Of a stretch of DNA of 50,896 nt, positions 33,298 to 42,117 are shown in pieces; positions within the stretch are counted from its first letter, which is position 1; the number at the start of each line of letters is the position of its first letter. The stretch is from JBMNUL01 sp050946255 (GTDB lineage Bacteria > Actinomycetota > Coriobacteriia > Coriobacteriales > CADBOM01). The notes under the pieces are model-generated. The model was not told the DNA's origin and ran no database searches. It saw only the letters and a program-made list of their open reading frames with translations. Both the position numbers and the translations under genes were made by a program. The DNA is taken from contig JBMNUL010000002.1 of the NCBI GenBank assembly GCA_050946255.1, positions 1 through 50,896 on the forward strand. The letters run 5' to 3'.

Positions 33298-34542
33298 ATG
33301 ACTGTGGACGCTAATGCCCAATACGCGCCTAAACAGCCCAGTGGCATCAGGACACTGGCAGTCCTGATGATTCAATTCGTTCTCATGGGTTTCGTGGTCG
33401 TCACACCGGCGATCGCAGTGTTTATGGATCATTTCGGCCCCGATGCCGCTGCCACCGGGTTACCTGTAACCCTTATTTCCACATTGCCCACGCTCACAAC
33501 ATGCATCGGAATACTTCTTTCCGGATTCCTCGTGGGCAAGTTCGTCAAACACCGCACGATGGCAATCATTGCCACGCTCACATTCACCATTTTCGGGTTT
33601 CTGCCCGCAATCTTCTACAACTACATCACAGTCCTGATCTGCCGCGCAGCCTGCGGCCTTGGCCTCGGCCTCTTGAACCCACTTGCATCCGCAATCATCT
33701 TGGGGTGCTATTCGGGCAACAAGCAGGCTTCACTGCTCGGATATGGAACCTTGATAATCAACGGTGGCGGAATCGTCCTTCAAACCCTAGGCGGAATCCT
33801 CGCAGATATCGACACGTCCGGACAGCTTGTCTTCTGGGCACATCTTCTGGGATTCGTTTCTGTGATCTTCGCTTTCCTGCTCCCCAACCCCGAGCTTCCA
33901 ACCACTGACTCGCAGGGCAAGAAGGTCAAGGTCCACATCCCCGGAGTCGTTTGGATCATCTGCCTCGTATACGTAATCTTCCAGGTCCTCAACTACCCGG
34001 CGATGCTGAATGCAGGCACGATCATGATGGACCCGGAGCACATGGGAGGAAATGCACTTTCACTCGACAACGTCGGCTTCATGGCATCCATGGCCCTCAA
34101 CGTGTTCACGATCTTGGGAATGATCGCAGGAGCAGCCTTCGGTACCGTCTTCAAGCACATGAAGAAGTGGGTCATTCCACTGGGCTGGTTCCTCTGCGCG
34201 CTCGGAATTCTATGCGTGGTAGCCGGAAACCATCCGGTTTGGCTGTGCGTGGGATTCGGTCTCCTCGGCCTCGGATTCGACTGGGTCGCCCCGGCATATA
34301 CATCATGGATTGGAATCGCGGCCAACCCCGCGTCCTACCCGATGTGCATCACCGCGGTTCAGATCTCGCAGCAGCTCGGCGCGTTCCTCGCGACCTTCTG
34401 GCTGCAGCTGCTCACAATGACCGTCGGCGACGCCGTGTATTTCCCCGGCTACATCGAGTTCGCGTTCTGCATCATCTTCACGGTGATTTTCCTCTTCGTG
34501 AATCCGTGGAAGAACAAGAAGGCCGAGGAGGCTGCAGCTTAA
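33298..34542 (+). CDS. MFS transporter
   Basis: A 414-residue major facilitator protein with about 12 hydrophobic helices. The loop after helix 2 reads GFLVGKFVKHRTM, a variant of the GxLxDrxGrR signature. Helix 4-5 has CRAACGLGLGLLNPLASAII. AAAGGAGGT lies seven bases before the ATG at 33298; a longer frame from 33253 has no such site. Other features are many Gly/Pro in the helices, no periplasmic domain and a short Lys-rich C-terminus (WKNKKAEEAAA). The substrate is not predictable. It stands alone, with an AT-rich upstream region and a terminator-like hairpin downstream. Confidence 0.88.
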   Translation: MTVDANAQYAPKQPSGIRTLAVLMIQFVLMGFVVVTPAIAVFMDHFGPDAAATGLPVTLISTLPTLTTCIGILLSGFLVGKFVKHRTMAIIATLTFTIFGFLPAIFYNYITVLICRAACGLGLGLLNPLASAIILGCYSGNKQASLLGYGTLIINGGGIVLQTLGGILADIDTSGQLVFWAHLLGFVSVIFAFLLPNPELPTTDSQGKKVKVHIPGVVWIICLVYVIFQVLNYPAMLNAGTIMMDPEHMGGNALSLDNVGFMASMALNVFTILGMIAGAAFGTVFKHMKKWVIPLGWFLCALGILCVVAGNHPVWLCVGFGLLGLGFDWVAPAYTSWIGIAANPASYPMCITAVQISQQLGAFLATFWLQLLTMTVGDAVYFPGYIEFAFCIIFTVIFLFVNPWKNKKAEEAAA

Positions 34543-34576
34543 GGCTCCCCGAAGAATTGCCATTTCCTTTTAATCG

Positions 34577-34675
34577 ATGAAGATTGCGCTCCTTCAGCTG
34601 GGATGCAGGTGGGGCGCGATAACGAAACACAAAGACGGCTACTGGGTCGTCGGCAAGGGCGAGGCGGTGTCCTAA
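34577..34675 (+). CDS. 32-codon open frame, possible gene remnant
   Basis: ATG at 34577 to TAA at 34675 encodes MKIALLQLGCRWGAITKHKD and ends YWVVGKGEAVS. There is no good ribosome site, and its 3' end lies inside the hairpin at 34661-34686. The amino acid composition looks protein-like, so it could be a decayed gene tail or chance. Confidence 0.15.
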   Translation: MKIALLQLGCRWGAITKHKDGYWVVGKGEAVS

Positions 34676-34686
34676 AGCACCGCCTC
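34661..34686 (+). terminator. terminator hairpin after the MFS gene
   Basis: GAGGCGGTG and CACCGCCTC form a perfect 9-bp stem with an 8-base loop, followed by GCTTCGATTT. It lies 120 bases after the transporter stop. The T-run is short. Confidence 0.6.
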
Positions 34687-34714
34687 GCTTCGATTTACGC
34701 CTCGCTTCGATTTA
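34681..34714. repeat. 17-bp direct repeat, two copies
   Basis: CGCCTCGCTTCGATTTA occurs twice head to tail. The first copy overlaps the 3' arm and tail of the terminator hairpin, so the duplication repeats half of a terminator and adds a second T-rich stretch. Confidence 0.8.
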
Positions 34715-35073
34715 TTAAACTGTCCCCTACTACCCACGATGAATGTCATCATCTGTAGCATCTGCATTGAAAATCTACAGTCTTAAAGAGTGGAGACACA
34801 AAGGGAGGCGATGGATTTCCTGAAGTTTGCGGTATGGAGATTGTGGTGAAAACTGACCGAAATTGAACTACTTTTGCACTGTTCGTCAATTTTCCAATAT
34901 TTAACTAATAAATAAGCAGAACACCATATAAAATCCTATAAGCGACTCTGTATGAAGAGTTTACATATATTTTTTTGGGGATATCGAATTACTCTACAAT
35001 TTCATTACGTTTTTAAGAATTATGAGTCTTTCGAAACCCAGCCCTTTGGAGAAGAGAGAGGAAAGGCCAGAGG

Positions 35074-36909
35074 ATGAAGGCATGGGAAATGCACATGGAA
35101 GGGCTCAATGCTGAGCAAGGCGCCGTCGCCGAGCTGCAGAAGGCCCTTGGAGAGCGTTTCATCAAGAGCACGCTCTCGCCCTGCCCCGTGGAGTTCACGG
35201 CTGCGTTCGTGAACATCTGCAACTCTCAGTCCTGCGGCAAGTGCACACCTTGTCGCGTCGGGTTGCAGCAGCTCCATTCGCTCATCGAGGATATTCTGAG
35301 CGGCAAGGGGACGCAGGAAACTCTTAAGCTCATCGAGAAGACAGCGCGTGACATCTCGTTGACCGCGGATTGCGCAATCGGATCCGAGTCTGCGGCTCTC
35401 GCGCTAGAGGCCATCCGGGGATTCCGCAAGGACTTCAATGCCCACATAGAGAAGGGTTATTGCGAATTCACCGCGAACGACCTCATCCCCTGCATGTCCA
35501 ACTGCCCAGCACGAGTTGACATTCCGGGATACATCGCGCTGGTCGAGGCCGGACGATACACCGACGCCGTCCGTCTCATCCGCAAGGACAACCCGCTGCC
35601 AATCTCCTGCGGGTCGATCTGCGAGCACCCCTGTGAGATCAACTGCCGCCGTGGAATGCTCGACGACCCGATCAACATCCGCGGTCTCAAGCGTTATGCA
35701 TGCGATCATCAAACCGAGGATTACGAGCCCTATAAGTACCCTCCGACTGGCAAGAAGGTCGCGATCATAGGTGGTGGCCCGGCTGGGCTAACCGCTGCCT
35801 ACTACCTCACGATCATGGGTCATAGCTGCACGATTTACGAGCAACGTTCCCATCTCGGTGGAATGATGCGCTACGGGATCCCCAACTACAGGTTCGACAA
35901 AGACCTGCTGGAGGAGGAAGTCCAGTTCATCATCAGGCAGGGAATCGAGGTCAAGACCAACGTCATCGCTGGATATGACATATCAATCGAAGAGCTGCGC
36001 GAGAACTATGACGCGATGTTCATTGCAATTGGCGCACATGACGACAGGCAGCTCCACCTCGTGGGTGAGAGCGCTCCAAACGTCATGTCCGCCGTTCAGA
36101 TGCTCCGCGACATCGGCGAGGGAATCATGCCGGACTTCACCGACCAGACGATCGTGATCGTTGGCGGCGGAAACGTGGCAATGGATGTTGCAAGATCCTC
36201 CGTGAGACTCGGGGCCAAGCGCGTCATCGTCGTCTACAGGCGCAGGATGGTCGACATGACCGCACAGAACGAGGAGATCATGGCGGCGCTTGCCGAGGGT
36301 TGCGAGATCATGGAGCTCCACAACCCGATTGGGCTCGAGCTCGACCGAGACCATGTGACCGGAGTCAAGATCCAACCTCAGATTGTCGGAGAGCTCGTCG
36401 GCGGCAGACCCTCCATCAGAGATGCCAAGGCCGATCCTTTCGTGATCGACTGCGACAGGGTCGTCGTGGCAATCGGCCAGAACATTGATTCTCGCGCGTT
36501 CGCCGATTATGGAATCCCAACCAACCGCGGCAAGATCGTCGCCGACGCTGGTGGTGCAATCGAGGGGTTCGACGGCATATTCTCCGGCGGTGACTGCTCA
36601 TCAGGCCCTGCCACGGTAATCAAGGCAATTGCAGCAGGCAAGGCAGTCGCTCGAAACATCGACAACTACCTTGGCTACAACCATGTAATCAAATCGGAAG
36701 TCGAGATTCCGCCCGTCAAGTTCAAGGGCAGGATTTCCTGCGCTAGATCCGAGATGAACGAGAGGGGCGTCGAGGTCAGGCGCCATGACTTCGAGATGTT
36801 CGAAGAAGGACTGACCGACGAGGCCGCCCAGCAGGAATCCAACAGGTGCCTGCACTGCGACCACTTCGGATTCGGGGCGTTCAGAGGCGGGAGGATCGAG
36901 CAATGGTAA
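35074..36909 (+). CDS. NuoF-tail/GltD-like FAD-NAD(P) oxidoreductase
   Basis: A 611-residue iron-sulfur flavoprotein. Residues 1-130 match only the C-terminal [4Fe-4S] domain of NuoF/HydB (SCGKCTPCRVG near 49-59, later DCAIGSES); the FMN domain is absent. Residues 130-210 have the Cys-rich CMSNCPA and CGSICEHPCEINCRR motifs of the glutamate synthase small subunit (GltD). FAD binds at GGGPAGLTAAYYL (about 227), and NAD(P)H at VGGGNVAMDVARS followed by YRRR, which hints at NADPH. A last ESNRCLHCDH motif ends the protein. The ATG follows GAGGAAAGG by seven bases. Its TAA overlaps the hydrogenase ATG (ATGGTAA), so the two are coupled and probably form a complex passing electrons between NAD(P)H and the H-cluster. 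Confidence 0.88.
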   Translation: MKAWEMHMEGLNAEQGAVAELQKALGERFIKSTLSPCPVEFTAAFVNICNSQSCGKCTPCRVGLQQLHSLIEDILSGKGTQETLKLIEKTARDISLTADCAIGSESAALALEAIRGFRKDFNAHIEKGYCEFTANDLIPCMSNCPARVDIPGYIALVEAGRYTDAVRLIRKDNPLPISCGSICEHPCEINCRRGMLDDPINIRGLKRYACDHQTEDYEPYKYPPTGKKVAIIGGGPAGLTAAYYLTIMGHSCTIYEQRSHLGGMMRYGIPNYRFDKDLLEEEVQFIIRQGIEVKTNVIAGYDISIEELRENYDAMFIAIGAHDDRQLHLVGESAPNVMSAVQMLRDIGEGIMPDFTDQTIVIVGGGNVAMDVARSSVRLGAKRVIVVYRRRMVDMTAQNEEIMAALAEGCEIMELHNPIGLELDRDHVTGVKIQPQIVGELVGGRPSIRDAKADPFVIDCDRVVVAIGQNIDSRAFADYGIPTNRGKIVADAGGAIEGFDGIFSGGDCSSGPATVIKAIAAGKAVARNIDNYLGYNHVIKSEVEIPPVKFKGRISCARSEMNERGVEVRRHDFEMFEEGLTDEAAQQESNRCLHCDHFGFGAFRGGRIEQW

Positions 36910-38660
36910 ATGTGACCATCGATGGCAAGCATGTTCAAGTGGAGGAGCACACCTCCATTCTGAAAGCTGCTCGGCAGGCGGGAGTTCAGATTCCCACTCT
37001 TTGCTATCTGGAGGGAATCAACGAGATCGGCGCTTGCAGGGTCTGCGTCGTTGAAATCGAGGGCTGTCAACAGCTGGCCGCATCCTGCAACAACGAGGTC
37101 TCCGAGGGAATGGTGATCCATACCAACAGCCCAAAGGTGAGAGAGGCCCGCAAGACCAACGTGCAGCTCATCCTATCGCAGCACAACGTCTCCTGCACCA
37201 GCTGCGTGCGCGGTGGAACATGCCAGCTTCAGAAAGTTTCCAACGAGCTGGGACTGTTCGAGGAACCTTACAAGAAAAACATCCCGCACAACCGCAACAG
37301 GTTCGACTTCCCGCTGGTGCGCTTCGAGGACAAGTGCATCAAGTGCCTGCGCTGCCTGCAGGTATGCGAGAAGATCCAGCAGGTCAACATCTGGGATTTC
37401 ATCAACCACGCTTCTCACACAACGATTGGCGTCAAAGGCGGAATCAACCTCACGGAGACCAACTGCTCCCTCTGCGGACAGTGCATCACCCATTGCCCTG
37501 TTGGAGCGTTGCGCGCCTACGACGACACCGACAAGTTCTTCGACGCCCTAGCTGATCCGGATAAGATCACCATCGTGCAAATTGCCCCGGCAGTTCGTGC
37601 TGCCTGGGGAGAGACGCTGGGACTCCCCCGCGAGAAGGCAACCGTCAAGAGGCTCGTTGCCGCACTTCGAAGGATGGGCGTCGACTACATCTTCGACACC
37701 GTCTTCAGCGCCGACCTCACGATCATGGAAGAGGGCAGCGAGTTCCTCGCCCGCATGAAGGACAGGGAGAACAACAAATTCCCGATGTTCACCTCGTGCT
37801 GCCCGGGTTGGATTAGATTCGTGAAGGGGCACTACCCCGAGTTCGTCGACAATCTCTCGACCGCAAAGTCTCCAATGGAGATGTTTGGAGCCACCGCGAA
37901 GTCTTACTATGCAAAGCTCATGGGCATAGACCCCGAGAAGATCGTCTCTATCGCTGTCATGCCCTGCGTGGCAAAGAAGGCCGAGGCCGCGCTTCCAACT
38001 ATGAACGACGCAGGCGCAGGCCAGGATGTGGACATCGTGCTCACGACCCGCGAGGTCGACAGGATGATCCGATCCGAGCACATGGTGCCGGAAGAGCTCG
38101 AGGAAGAGGAGTTCGACACCCCGCTGGGAGTCGGAACCGGTGCAGGCGTCATCTTCGGAGCCACCGGTGGAGTCATGGAAGCCGCACTGCGCACGGCTTA
38201 CTACCTGGCGATGGGCGAGAATCCCGATGCCGACGCATTCAAGGACGTTCGTGGTCTCGACGGTTGGAAGGAGGCAACGTTCCATCTAGGAGATACCCCC
38301 GTGAGAGTTGCAGTGGCCAGTGGTCTGGGCAACACTCGCAAGCTCCTCGATGCCCTGAAGGCCGGAGAGGTCGACTACGACTTCGTCGAGATCATGGCAT
38401 GCCCCGGCGGATGCTCCGGCGGCGGTGGACAGCCGATTTCCGAAGGGCAGGAGCTCGCCGGTGTGCGAGGCCAGGTTCTGTATGGTCTGGACAAGGTCAA
38501 CAACTTGCGATTCTCCCACGAGAACCCGTCTATTCAGGAATGCTATGAGACCTATTTCGGCGCTCCGCTTTCCGAGAAAGCGGAGAGGCTATTGCACACC
38601 GACCACCATGGCTGGAAGATGCCATACGAGATGGAGCTCGACGCCGAGATCGACGGTTAG
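36903..38660 (+). CDS. hydA: [FeFe] hydrogenase catalytic subunit
   Basis: A 585-residue hydrogenase with complete cofactor motifs. An N-terminal [2Fe-2S] domain (CYLEGINEIGACRVC) is followed by a His-Cys3 [4Fe-4S] site (HNVSCTSCVRGGTC) and two [4Fe-4S] clusters (CIKCLRCLQVC; CSLCGQCITHCP). The H-cluster domain has TSCCPGW (near 297), MPCVAKKAEA (near 353) and MACPGGCSGGGGQP (near 498). It reduces protons or oxidises H2 in the cytoplasm. The N-terminal clusters and the GltD-like partner place it with multi-cluster group A enzymes, as I recall the glutamate-synthase-linked A2 type. The H-cluster maturases HydE, HydF and HydG are not in this window and must be elsewhere. A strong bidirectional terminator follows. 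Confidence 0.95.
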   Translation: MVNVTIDGKHVQVEEHTSILKAARQAGVQIPTLCYLEGINEIGACRVCVVEIEGCQQLAASCNNEVSEGMVIHTNSPKVREARKTNVQLILSQHNVSCTSCVRGGTCQLQKVSNELGLFEEPYKKNIPHNRNRFDFPLVRFEDKCIKCLRCLQVCEKIQQVNIWDFINHASHTTIGVKGGINLTETNCSLCGQCITHCPVGALRAYDDTDKFFDALADPDKITIVQIAPAVRAAWGETLGLPREKATVKRLVAALRRMGVDYIFDTVFSADLTIMEEGSEFLARMKDRENNKFPMFTSCCPGWIRFVKGHYPEFVDNLSTAKSPMEMFGATAKSYYAKLMGIDPEKIVSIAVMPCVAKKAEAALPTMNDAGAGQDVDIVLTTREVDRMIRSEHMVPEELEEEEFDTPLGVGTGAGVIFGATGGVMEAALRTAYYLAMGENPDADAFKDVRGLDGWKEATFHLGDTPVRVAVASGLGNTRKLLDALKAGEVDYDFVEIMACPGGCSGGGGQPISEGQELAGVRGQVLYGLDKVNNLRFSHENPSIQECYETYFGAPLSEKAERLLHTDHHGWKMPYEMELDAEIDG

Positions 38661-38705
38661 TTTCGCTAATTTCCGTTGTTCCTGGCTGGCTCAAACTGAG
38701 TGAAG

Positions 38706-38742
38706 AAAGGGGCGCGCCCAAGTTATTCGGGCGCGCCCCTTT
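38706..38742. terminator. bidirectional terminator between hydA and dnaB
   Basis: AAAGGGGCGCGCCC and GGGCGCGCCCCTTT form a perfect 14-bp stem around a 9-base loop. The A-run on one side and T-run on the other let it act on both strands, between two convergent genes. Confidence 0.88.
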
Positions 38743-38837
38743 GCATGCTCCTAGCCGGCTCTCGGCTCAGGCATTGTCGTGCAAGGCAAGATCAATTTCC
38801 AGCTAGCTCGAACCCTTGCTCGGATTCCAGTTACACA

Positions 38838-40256
38838 CTATTCCTCCGCCTGATATGGCTGCTCATCCGGACCGCGGTAGAGCTCGTCGAACCTCGTGTA
38901 CTCGGGATTGAATGCAAGCTCTGCAACTCCAGTAGGTCCATTTCTGTGCTTCTCGATGATGATGCGCGCTATTCCCTTGTCGGGCCGCTTGGCATTCTCG
39001 GCCTCCTCGTCGTTCATGGACCTATCGATGAACATGACGACGTCCGCGTCCTGCTCGATGGAGCCGGACTCGCGAAGGTCGGAGAGCTGTGGACGCTTGC
39101 CCTCGCGGTCGTCAACTCGACGGCTCAACTGCGAGAGCGCGATGATCGGCACATTGAGCTCCTTTGCGAGCATCTTCAGACCCCTTGAGAACTCGGCAAC
39201 CTCGAGATGGCGGTCCTTGTAGTTGGAGTGAGACTCCATGAGCTGCAAGTAGTCGACCACGATCAGCCCCTGATCTGCATCATGGAGCTGCCTTCTTGCC
39301 TTGGCCCTCAATTCGATAATCGACAGTGCCGAGGTGTCATCAATAGAGAAGTTCAGGGAGTTCAGCTCTTGGCAGGCCCTTATCAGCTGCTGCCAATCCG
39401 AGGAGTCGAGGTTGCCGGTCCTCATCTTCTTGAGCTTCACCCTAGCCTCGGTGCACATGATCTTCTGGATGAGCTGTTCGGAGGGCATTTCGAGGGAGAA
39501 GAAGGCGACTGTGGCACCGGCCTTCGCTGCGTTGACGGCGACGTTAAGGGCAAATGAGGTCTTGCCGATACCAGGCCTGGCTGCCAGCACCAATAGATCT
39601 CCTCCACGCATGCCGGCCAGGATCCTGTCCACGCTCTCAAACCCCGTGGGCACACCCATGATGTGCTTCTTTTCCTTGGCGAGCTCGTCAAGCTGCTGCA
39701 TTGACTCCTTCATGAGCTCGCTGAGGGACTTGAACGAGGATTTGACCTCCTTGTCTGTGACATTGAAAATCAATTTCTCGGCTTCCTCGACTACCGCCTC
39801 GGTATCGTCCGGGGCATCGTAGCTGAGAGCGCTGATCTTGGTTGCTGCCGTGATGAGGCTGCGGAGAAGGTGCTGCCTGTTGACGATCTGGGCATGGTAT
39901 TGCCAGTTGGCAAGTGCAAATGAGTTGTCGGCAAGCTCCATGATGTAGGCCCTGCCGCCAACGGATTCCAGCTCGCCCTTGGCCTCTAGCCTCTCGGCAA
40001 CCGTGATCTGGTCTACCGGGTTTCCATTGGCCGAGAGCTCCTTCATCGCCCTGAATATCTTTTGGTGAGAAGGTTTGTAGAAAGCCTCCTCTTTGATGAC
40101 GAGAAATGCCTCCTCCAATATCTCTGGATCAAGCATCATCGCTGCAAGAACTGACTTTTCCGCCTCGTTGTTCTGAGGTATGACCCTGTCTCGGAACACT
40201 GCTGAATCGTTTTCGGATATGTTCTCGTAGGGAGCTACGTTTTTCGTGTATGGCAT
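38838..40256 (-). CDS. dnaB: replicative DNA helicase DnaB
   Basis: A 472-residue DnaB. The N-terminal helical domain carries RVIPQNNEAEKSVLAAMMLD, AERLEAKGELESVGGRAY and NSFALANWQYHA. The RecA-like C-domain has Walker A RPGIGKTSFALN near residue 220, VAFFSLEMPSEQL, IVVDYLQLM (Walker B), SQLSRRVDDR and DLRESGSIEQDADVV. The hexamer unwinds DNA at the fork and binds primase. No intein is present. AAAGG lies about 12 bases before the ATG. In many bacteria dnaB follows rplI; here a plus-strand HAD gene separates them. Confidence 0.96.
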   Translation of the reverse strand: MPYTKNVAPYENISENDSAVFRDRVIPQNNEAEKSVLAAMMLDPEILEEAFLVIKEEAFYKPSHQKIFRAMKELSANGNPVDQITVAERLEAKGELESVGGRAYIMELADNSFALANWQYHAQIVNRQHLLRSLITAATKISALSYDAPDDTEAVVEEAEKLIFNVTDKEVKSSFKSLSELMKESMQQLDELAKEKKHIMGVPTGFESVDRILAGMRGGDLLVLAARPGIGKTSFALNVAVNAAKAGATVAFFSLEMPSEQLIQKIMCTEARVKLKKMRTGNLDSSDWQQLIRACQELNSLNFSIDDTSALSIIELRAKARRQLHDADQGLIVVDYLQLMESHSNYKDRHLEVAEFSRGLKMLAKELNVPIIALSQLSRRVDDREGKRPQLSDLRESGSIEQDADVVMFIDRSMNDEEAENAKRPDKGIARIIIEKHRNGPTGVAELAFNPEYTRFDELYRGPDEQPYQAEE

Positions 40257-40613
40257 ATGTTTTTACTACCTTTCGTCCTCGCTGCGAAACGATATTAACA
40301 AACGGCGGGGACAATAATTCTCGACGTTGCTTTCGATAAATTTGGACAGGTTTCGGCAATTCACCGTTACCCCCGACATTTCACTGGAAGATGTGAAAAT
40401 TCAGTGCCTTGATTATTGTCCTTTTGAGATGTTTCCACATTTTTCACAGGCTGGAGAAAAATCAGGACACATTCTTTTGTTTCATTTTGAGAAAATTTTT
40501 CATTTCGTTTACCGAGAACATAGCATAGTCCCACCGAATGATAGAAACCAAGCTGGGGAACCCCCTCGATTTTGATAATCTCGTTGATGCGGAAACTATT
40601 AGAAAGGTAAAGA
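40257..40613. other. divergent gap between dnaB and the HAD gene
   Basis: This AT-rich gap should hold both promoters, but no strong -35/-10 pair is convincing. GTTTCCACA-TTTTTCACA near 40430-40450 slightly resembles DnaA boxes; two imperfect matches are not enough to call an origin. No gene is seen. Confidence 0.4.
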
Positions 40614-41384
40614 ATGGCTAAGAAAACCATAAGGGACAGATCGGTTCTAGACGAAATATCGCCCATTGTTGACCCTGTGCCGAGAGATTTCCCTGAACTT
40701 CAGCCATTTCCGCAGGTAAACCACTATTTTTCGACAGTAATTTTCGACTTCGACGGCACGATGGCAGACTCCCTGTGGGTGTGGGATGACATCGATGAGA
40801 GGTTCTGCGAACAATATGGCCTAGTGCTACCAGACACCTACATAGACGACATAAATGCCCTAAGTTTCGAGGAAACCGCGGTTTTCTTCAGAGAAGACCT
40901 CGGACTTGACATGTCTGTGGAGGAAATTTGCGAAAAATTTAACGAACTTGCGTTCGACAGCTACGCAAAGGATGTGAATATCAACCCCGGTGTGAAAAAA
41001 TACCTCGATATCCTGTCAGAACGGGGTGTGAAAATCACAATTGCAACTTCACTTTCATGGCCCTTGTTGGAAGCCGCTTTAATCCACAACGGGATACTTG
41101 ATTACATAGATGACATCGCTTTCTGCGACGAGTGCAAGAACGGGAAAATCGAAAGCGACGTATACCTTCTAGCCGCAAGCCGAGTGGGTGCCAAGCCACG
41201 AGAATGTCTTGTCTTCGAGGACATCTCTGCAGGGCTGAAAAGCGCACGTAGATGTGGGATGACAGCCTGTGCGGTAATGTTGCCGGAGACATCCGGAAAA
41301 TACGATTCTGTTGAAAGCGTGAGGGAGAGCTGCGATTTCTGGATAGAGTCTTTCGAGGATCTGGTAGACGCGGCGCTCTCCTAA
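40614..41384 (+). CDS. HAD-superfamily phosphatase, beta-phosphoglucomutase-like
   Basis: A 256-residue HAD hydrolase with an unusual 40-residue N-terminal extension before the fold. Motif I is FDFDGTMADS (nucleophile and acid/base Asp near 45-47). A helical cap (about 55-120) follows, then ATSLS (motif II Thr/Ser), a Lys in NGKIESDVY (motif III) and VFEDISAGLKSA (motif IV). This is the layout of beta-phosphoglucomutase/phosphoglycolate phosphatase relatives that act on small phosphorylated metabolites. The substrate is unknown. AGAAAGG lies before the ATG. The gene is the only plus-strand one between dnaB and the rplI operon, and its stop lies seven bases before that operon's terminator hairpin. 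Confidence 0.85.
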   Translation: MAKKTIRDRSVLDEISPIVDPVPRDFPELQPFPQVNHYFSTVIFDFDGTMADSLWVWDDIDERFCEQYGLVLPDTYIDDINALSFEETAVFFREDLGLDMSVEEICEKFNELAFDSYAKDVNINPGVKKYLDILSERGVKITIATSLSWPLLEAALIHNGILDYIDDIAFCDECKNGKIESDVYLLAASRVGAKPRECLVFEDISAGLKSARRCGMTACAVMLPETSGKYDSVESVRESCDFWIESFEDLVDAALS

Positions 41385-41390
41385 TAAAAT

Positions 41391-41421
41391 TCGGGCCCGG
41401 CAGGATTACCACCGGACCCGA
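41391..41421 (-). terminator. terminator of the rpsF-ssb-rpsR-rplI operon
   Basis: On the minus strand TCGGGTCCGG and CCGGGCCCGA form a 10-bp stem with one G-U pair and an 11-base loop, followed by ATTTTATT. It lies 33 bases after the rplI stop. Confidence 0.8.
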
Positions 41422-41453
41422 TTGGATACAGCATCTGAAGTTAGCTTCCCGAT

Positions 41454-42095
41454 CTACTCGGCAGCCTTCTCCTCTGCGTCAGCAGCCTCAGTCTCAACTA
41501 CCTCTGCGACAGCTTCAGCCTCAGCGGCCTCGGCCTCTGCAGTCTCGGCCTCGGCAACGGCCTCTGCGGCATTAACCTCAGCGACCTCGGCATTTGCCTC
41601 GGCCTCCTTGGCAGCCTTCTCTGCGGCCTCGGCCTCTGCGGCCAGCATCTCCTCGGACTTGACCGAGACGTTGATGTTGGCCTTGATGTCACGGTAGATG
41701 GAAACAACTGCAACATGCTCTCCCGCAGTCTTGATCGGCTTATTGAGGTCGATCTTCTTACGGTCGATTTCGATATCGAGCTGCTCCTTGAGAGCATCAG
41801 CGATCATGACAGGAGTGACGGAACCGAAGAGCTGTCCATCTTCGCCAACCTTGGCAACGATGGTAACGCCCTTGCCGTCGAGAGCCTTCTGCATATCGTC
41901 GGCGTTCTCAATGCGCACAGCTTCGCGCTTCTTGATGTTGTGCATACGCTGTTCGAGCTGCTTGAGGTTTCCCTTGGTCGCCTTGATGGCGATGCCCTGG
42001 GGAAGCAGATAGTTGTCTGCGAAGCCCTGGGCAACGTCGATGACGTCGCCTTCGCCGCCCTTGCCCTTCAGCTCCTGCATCAGAATTACCTTCAT
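41454..42095 (-). CDS. rplI: 50S ribosomal protein L9 with Ala/Glu-rich tail
   Basis: A 213-residue L9. The first 150 residues are canonical: MKVILMQELKGKGGEGDVID and VAQGFADNYLLPQGIA, then the long helix and a C-domain with GQLFGSVTP and IDLNKPIKTAGEH. L9 binds 23S rRNA near L1 and helps maintain the reading frame. From about residue 155 the protein continues for some 60 residues composed almost only of Ala, Glu and Val (AAEAEAAEKAAKEAEANAEV and onward), a strongly acidic helix-forming tail that ordinary L9 of about 150 residues lacks. AAAGGAGAATGTT precedes the ATG at 42095; the frame open to 42173 has no better start. It is last in the operon. Confidence 0.95.
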   Translation of the reverse strand: MKVILMQELKGKGGEGDVIDVAQGFADNYLLPQGIAIKATKGNLKQLEQRMHNIKKREAVRIENADDMQKALDGKGVTIVAKVGEDGQLFGSVTPVMIADALKEQLDIEIDRKKIDLNKPIKTAGEHVAVVSIYRDIKANINVSVKSEEMLAAEAEAAEKAAKEAEANAEVAEVNAAEAVAEAETAEAEAAEAEAVAEVVETEAADAEEKAAE

Positions 42096-42117
42096 AACAT
42101 TCTCCTTTAGAGCTGAA

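Larger units (their letters stand above)
34543..35073. other. 531-base gap before the hydrogenase pair
   Basis: After the terminator and 17-bp repeats (34661-34714), the rest becomes strongly AT-rich from 34860. TTGCAC, 18 bp and TATTTA (about 34874-34903) could be a promoter for the hydrogenase genes, leaving a long leader. No coding frame with a ribosome site is visible apart from the doubtful 32-codon frame. Confidence 0.45.

Noticed and set aside
40425..40455. DnaA-box-like sequences suggesting a replication origin near dnaB
   Set aside because: There are only two imperfect matches, and no dnaA, dnaN or rpmH nearby. Not enough to call an origin.
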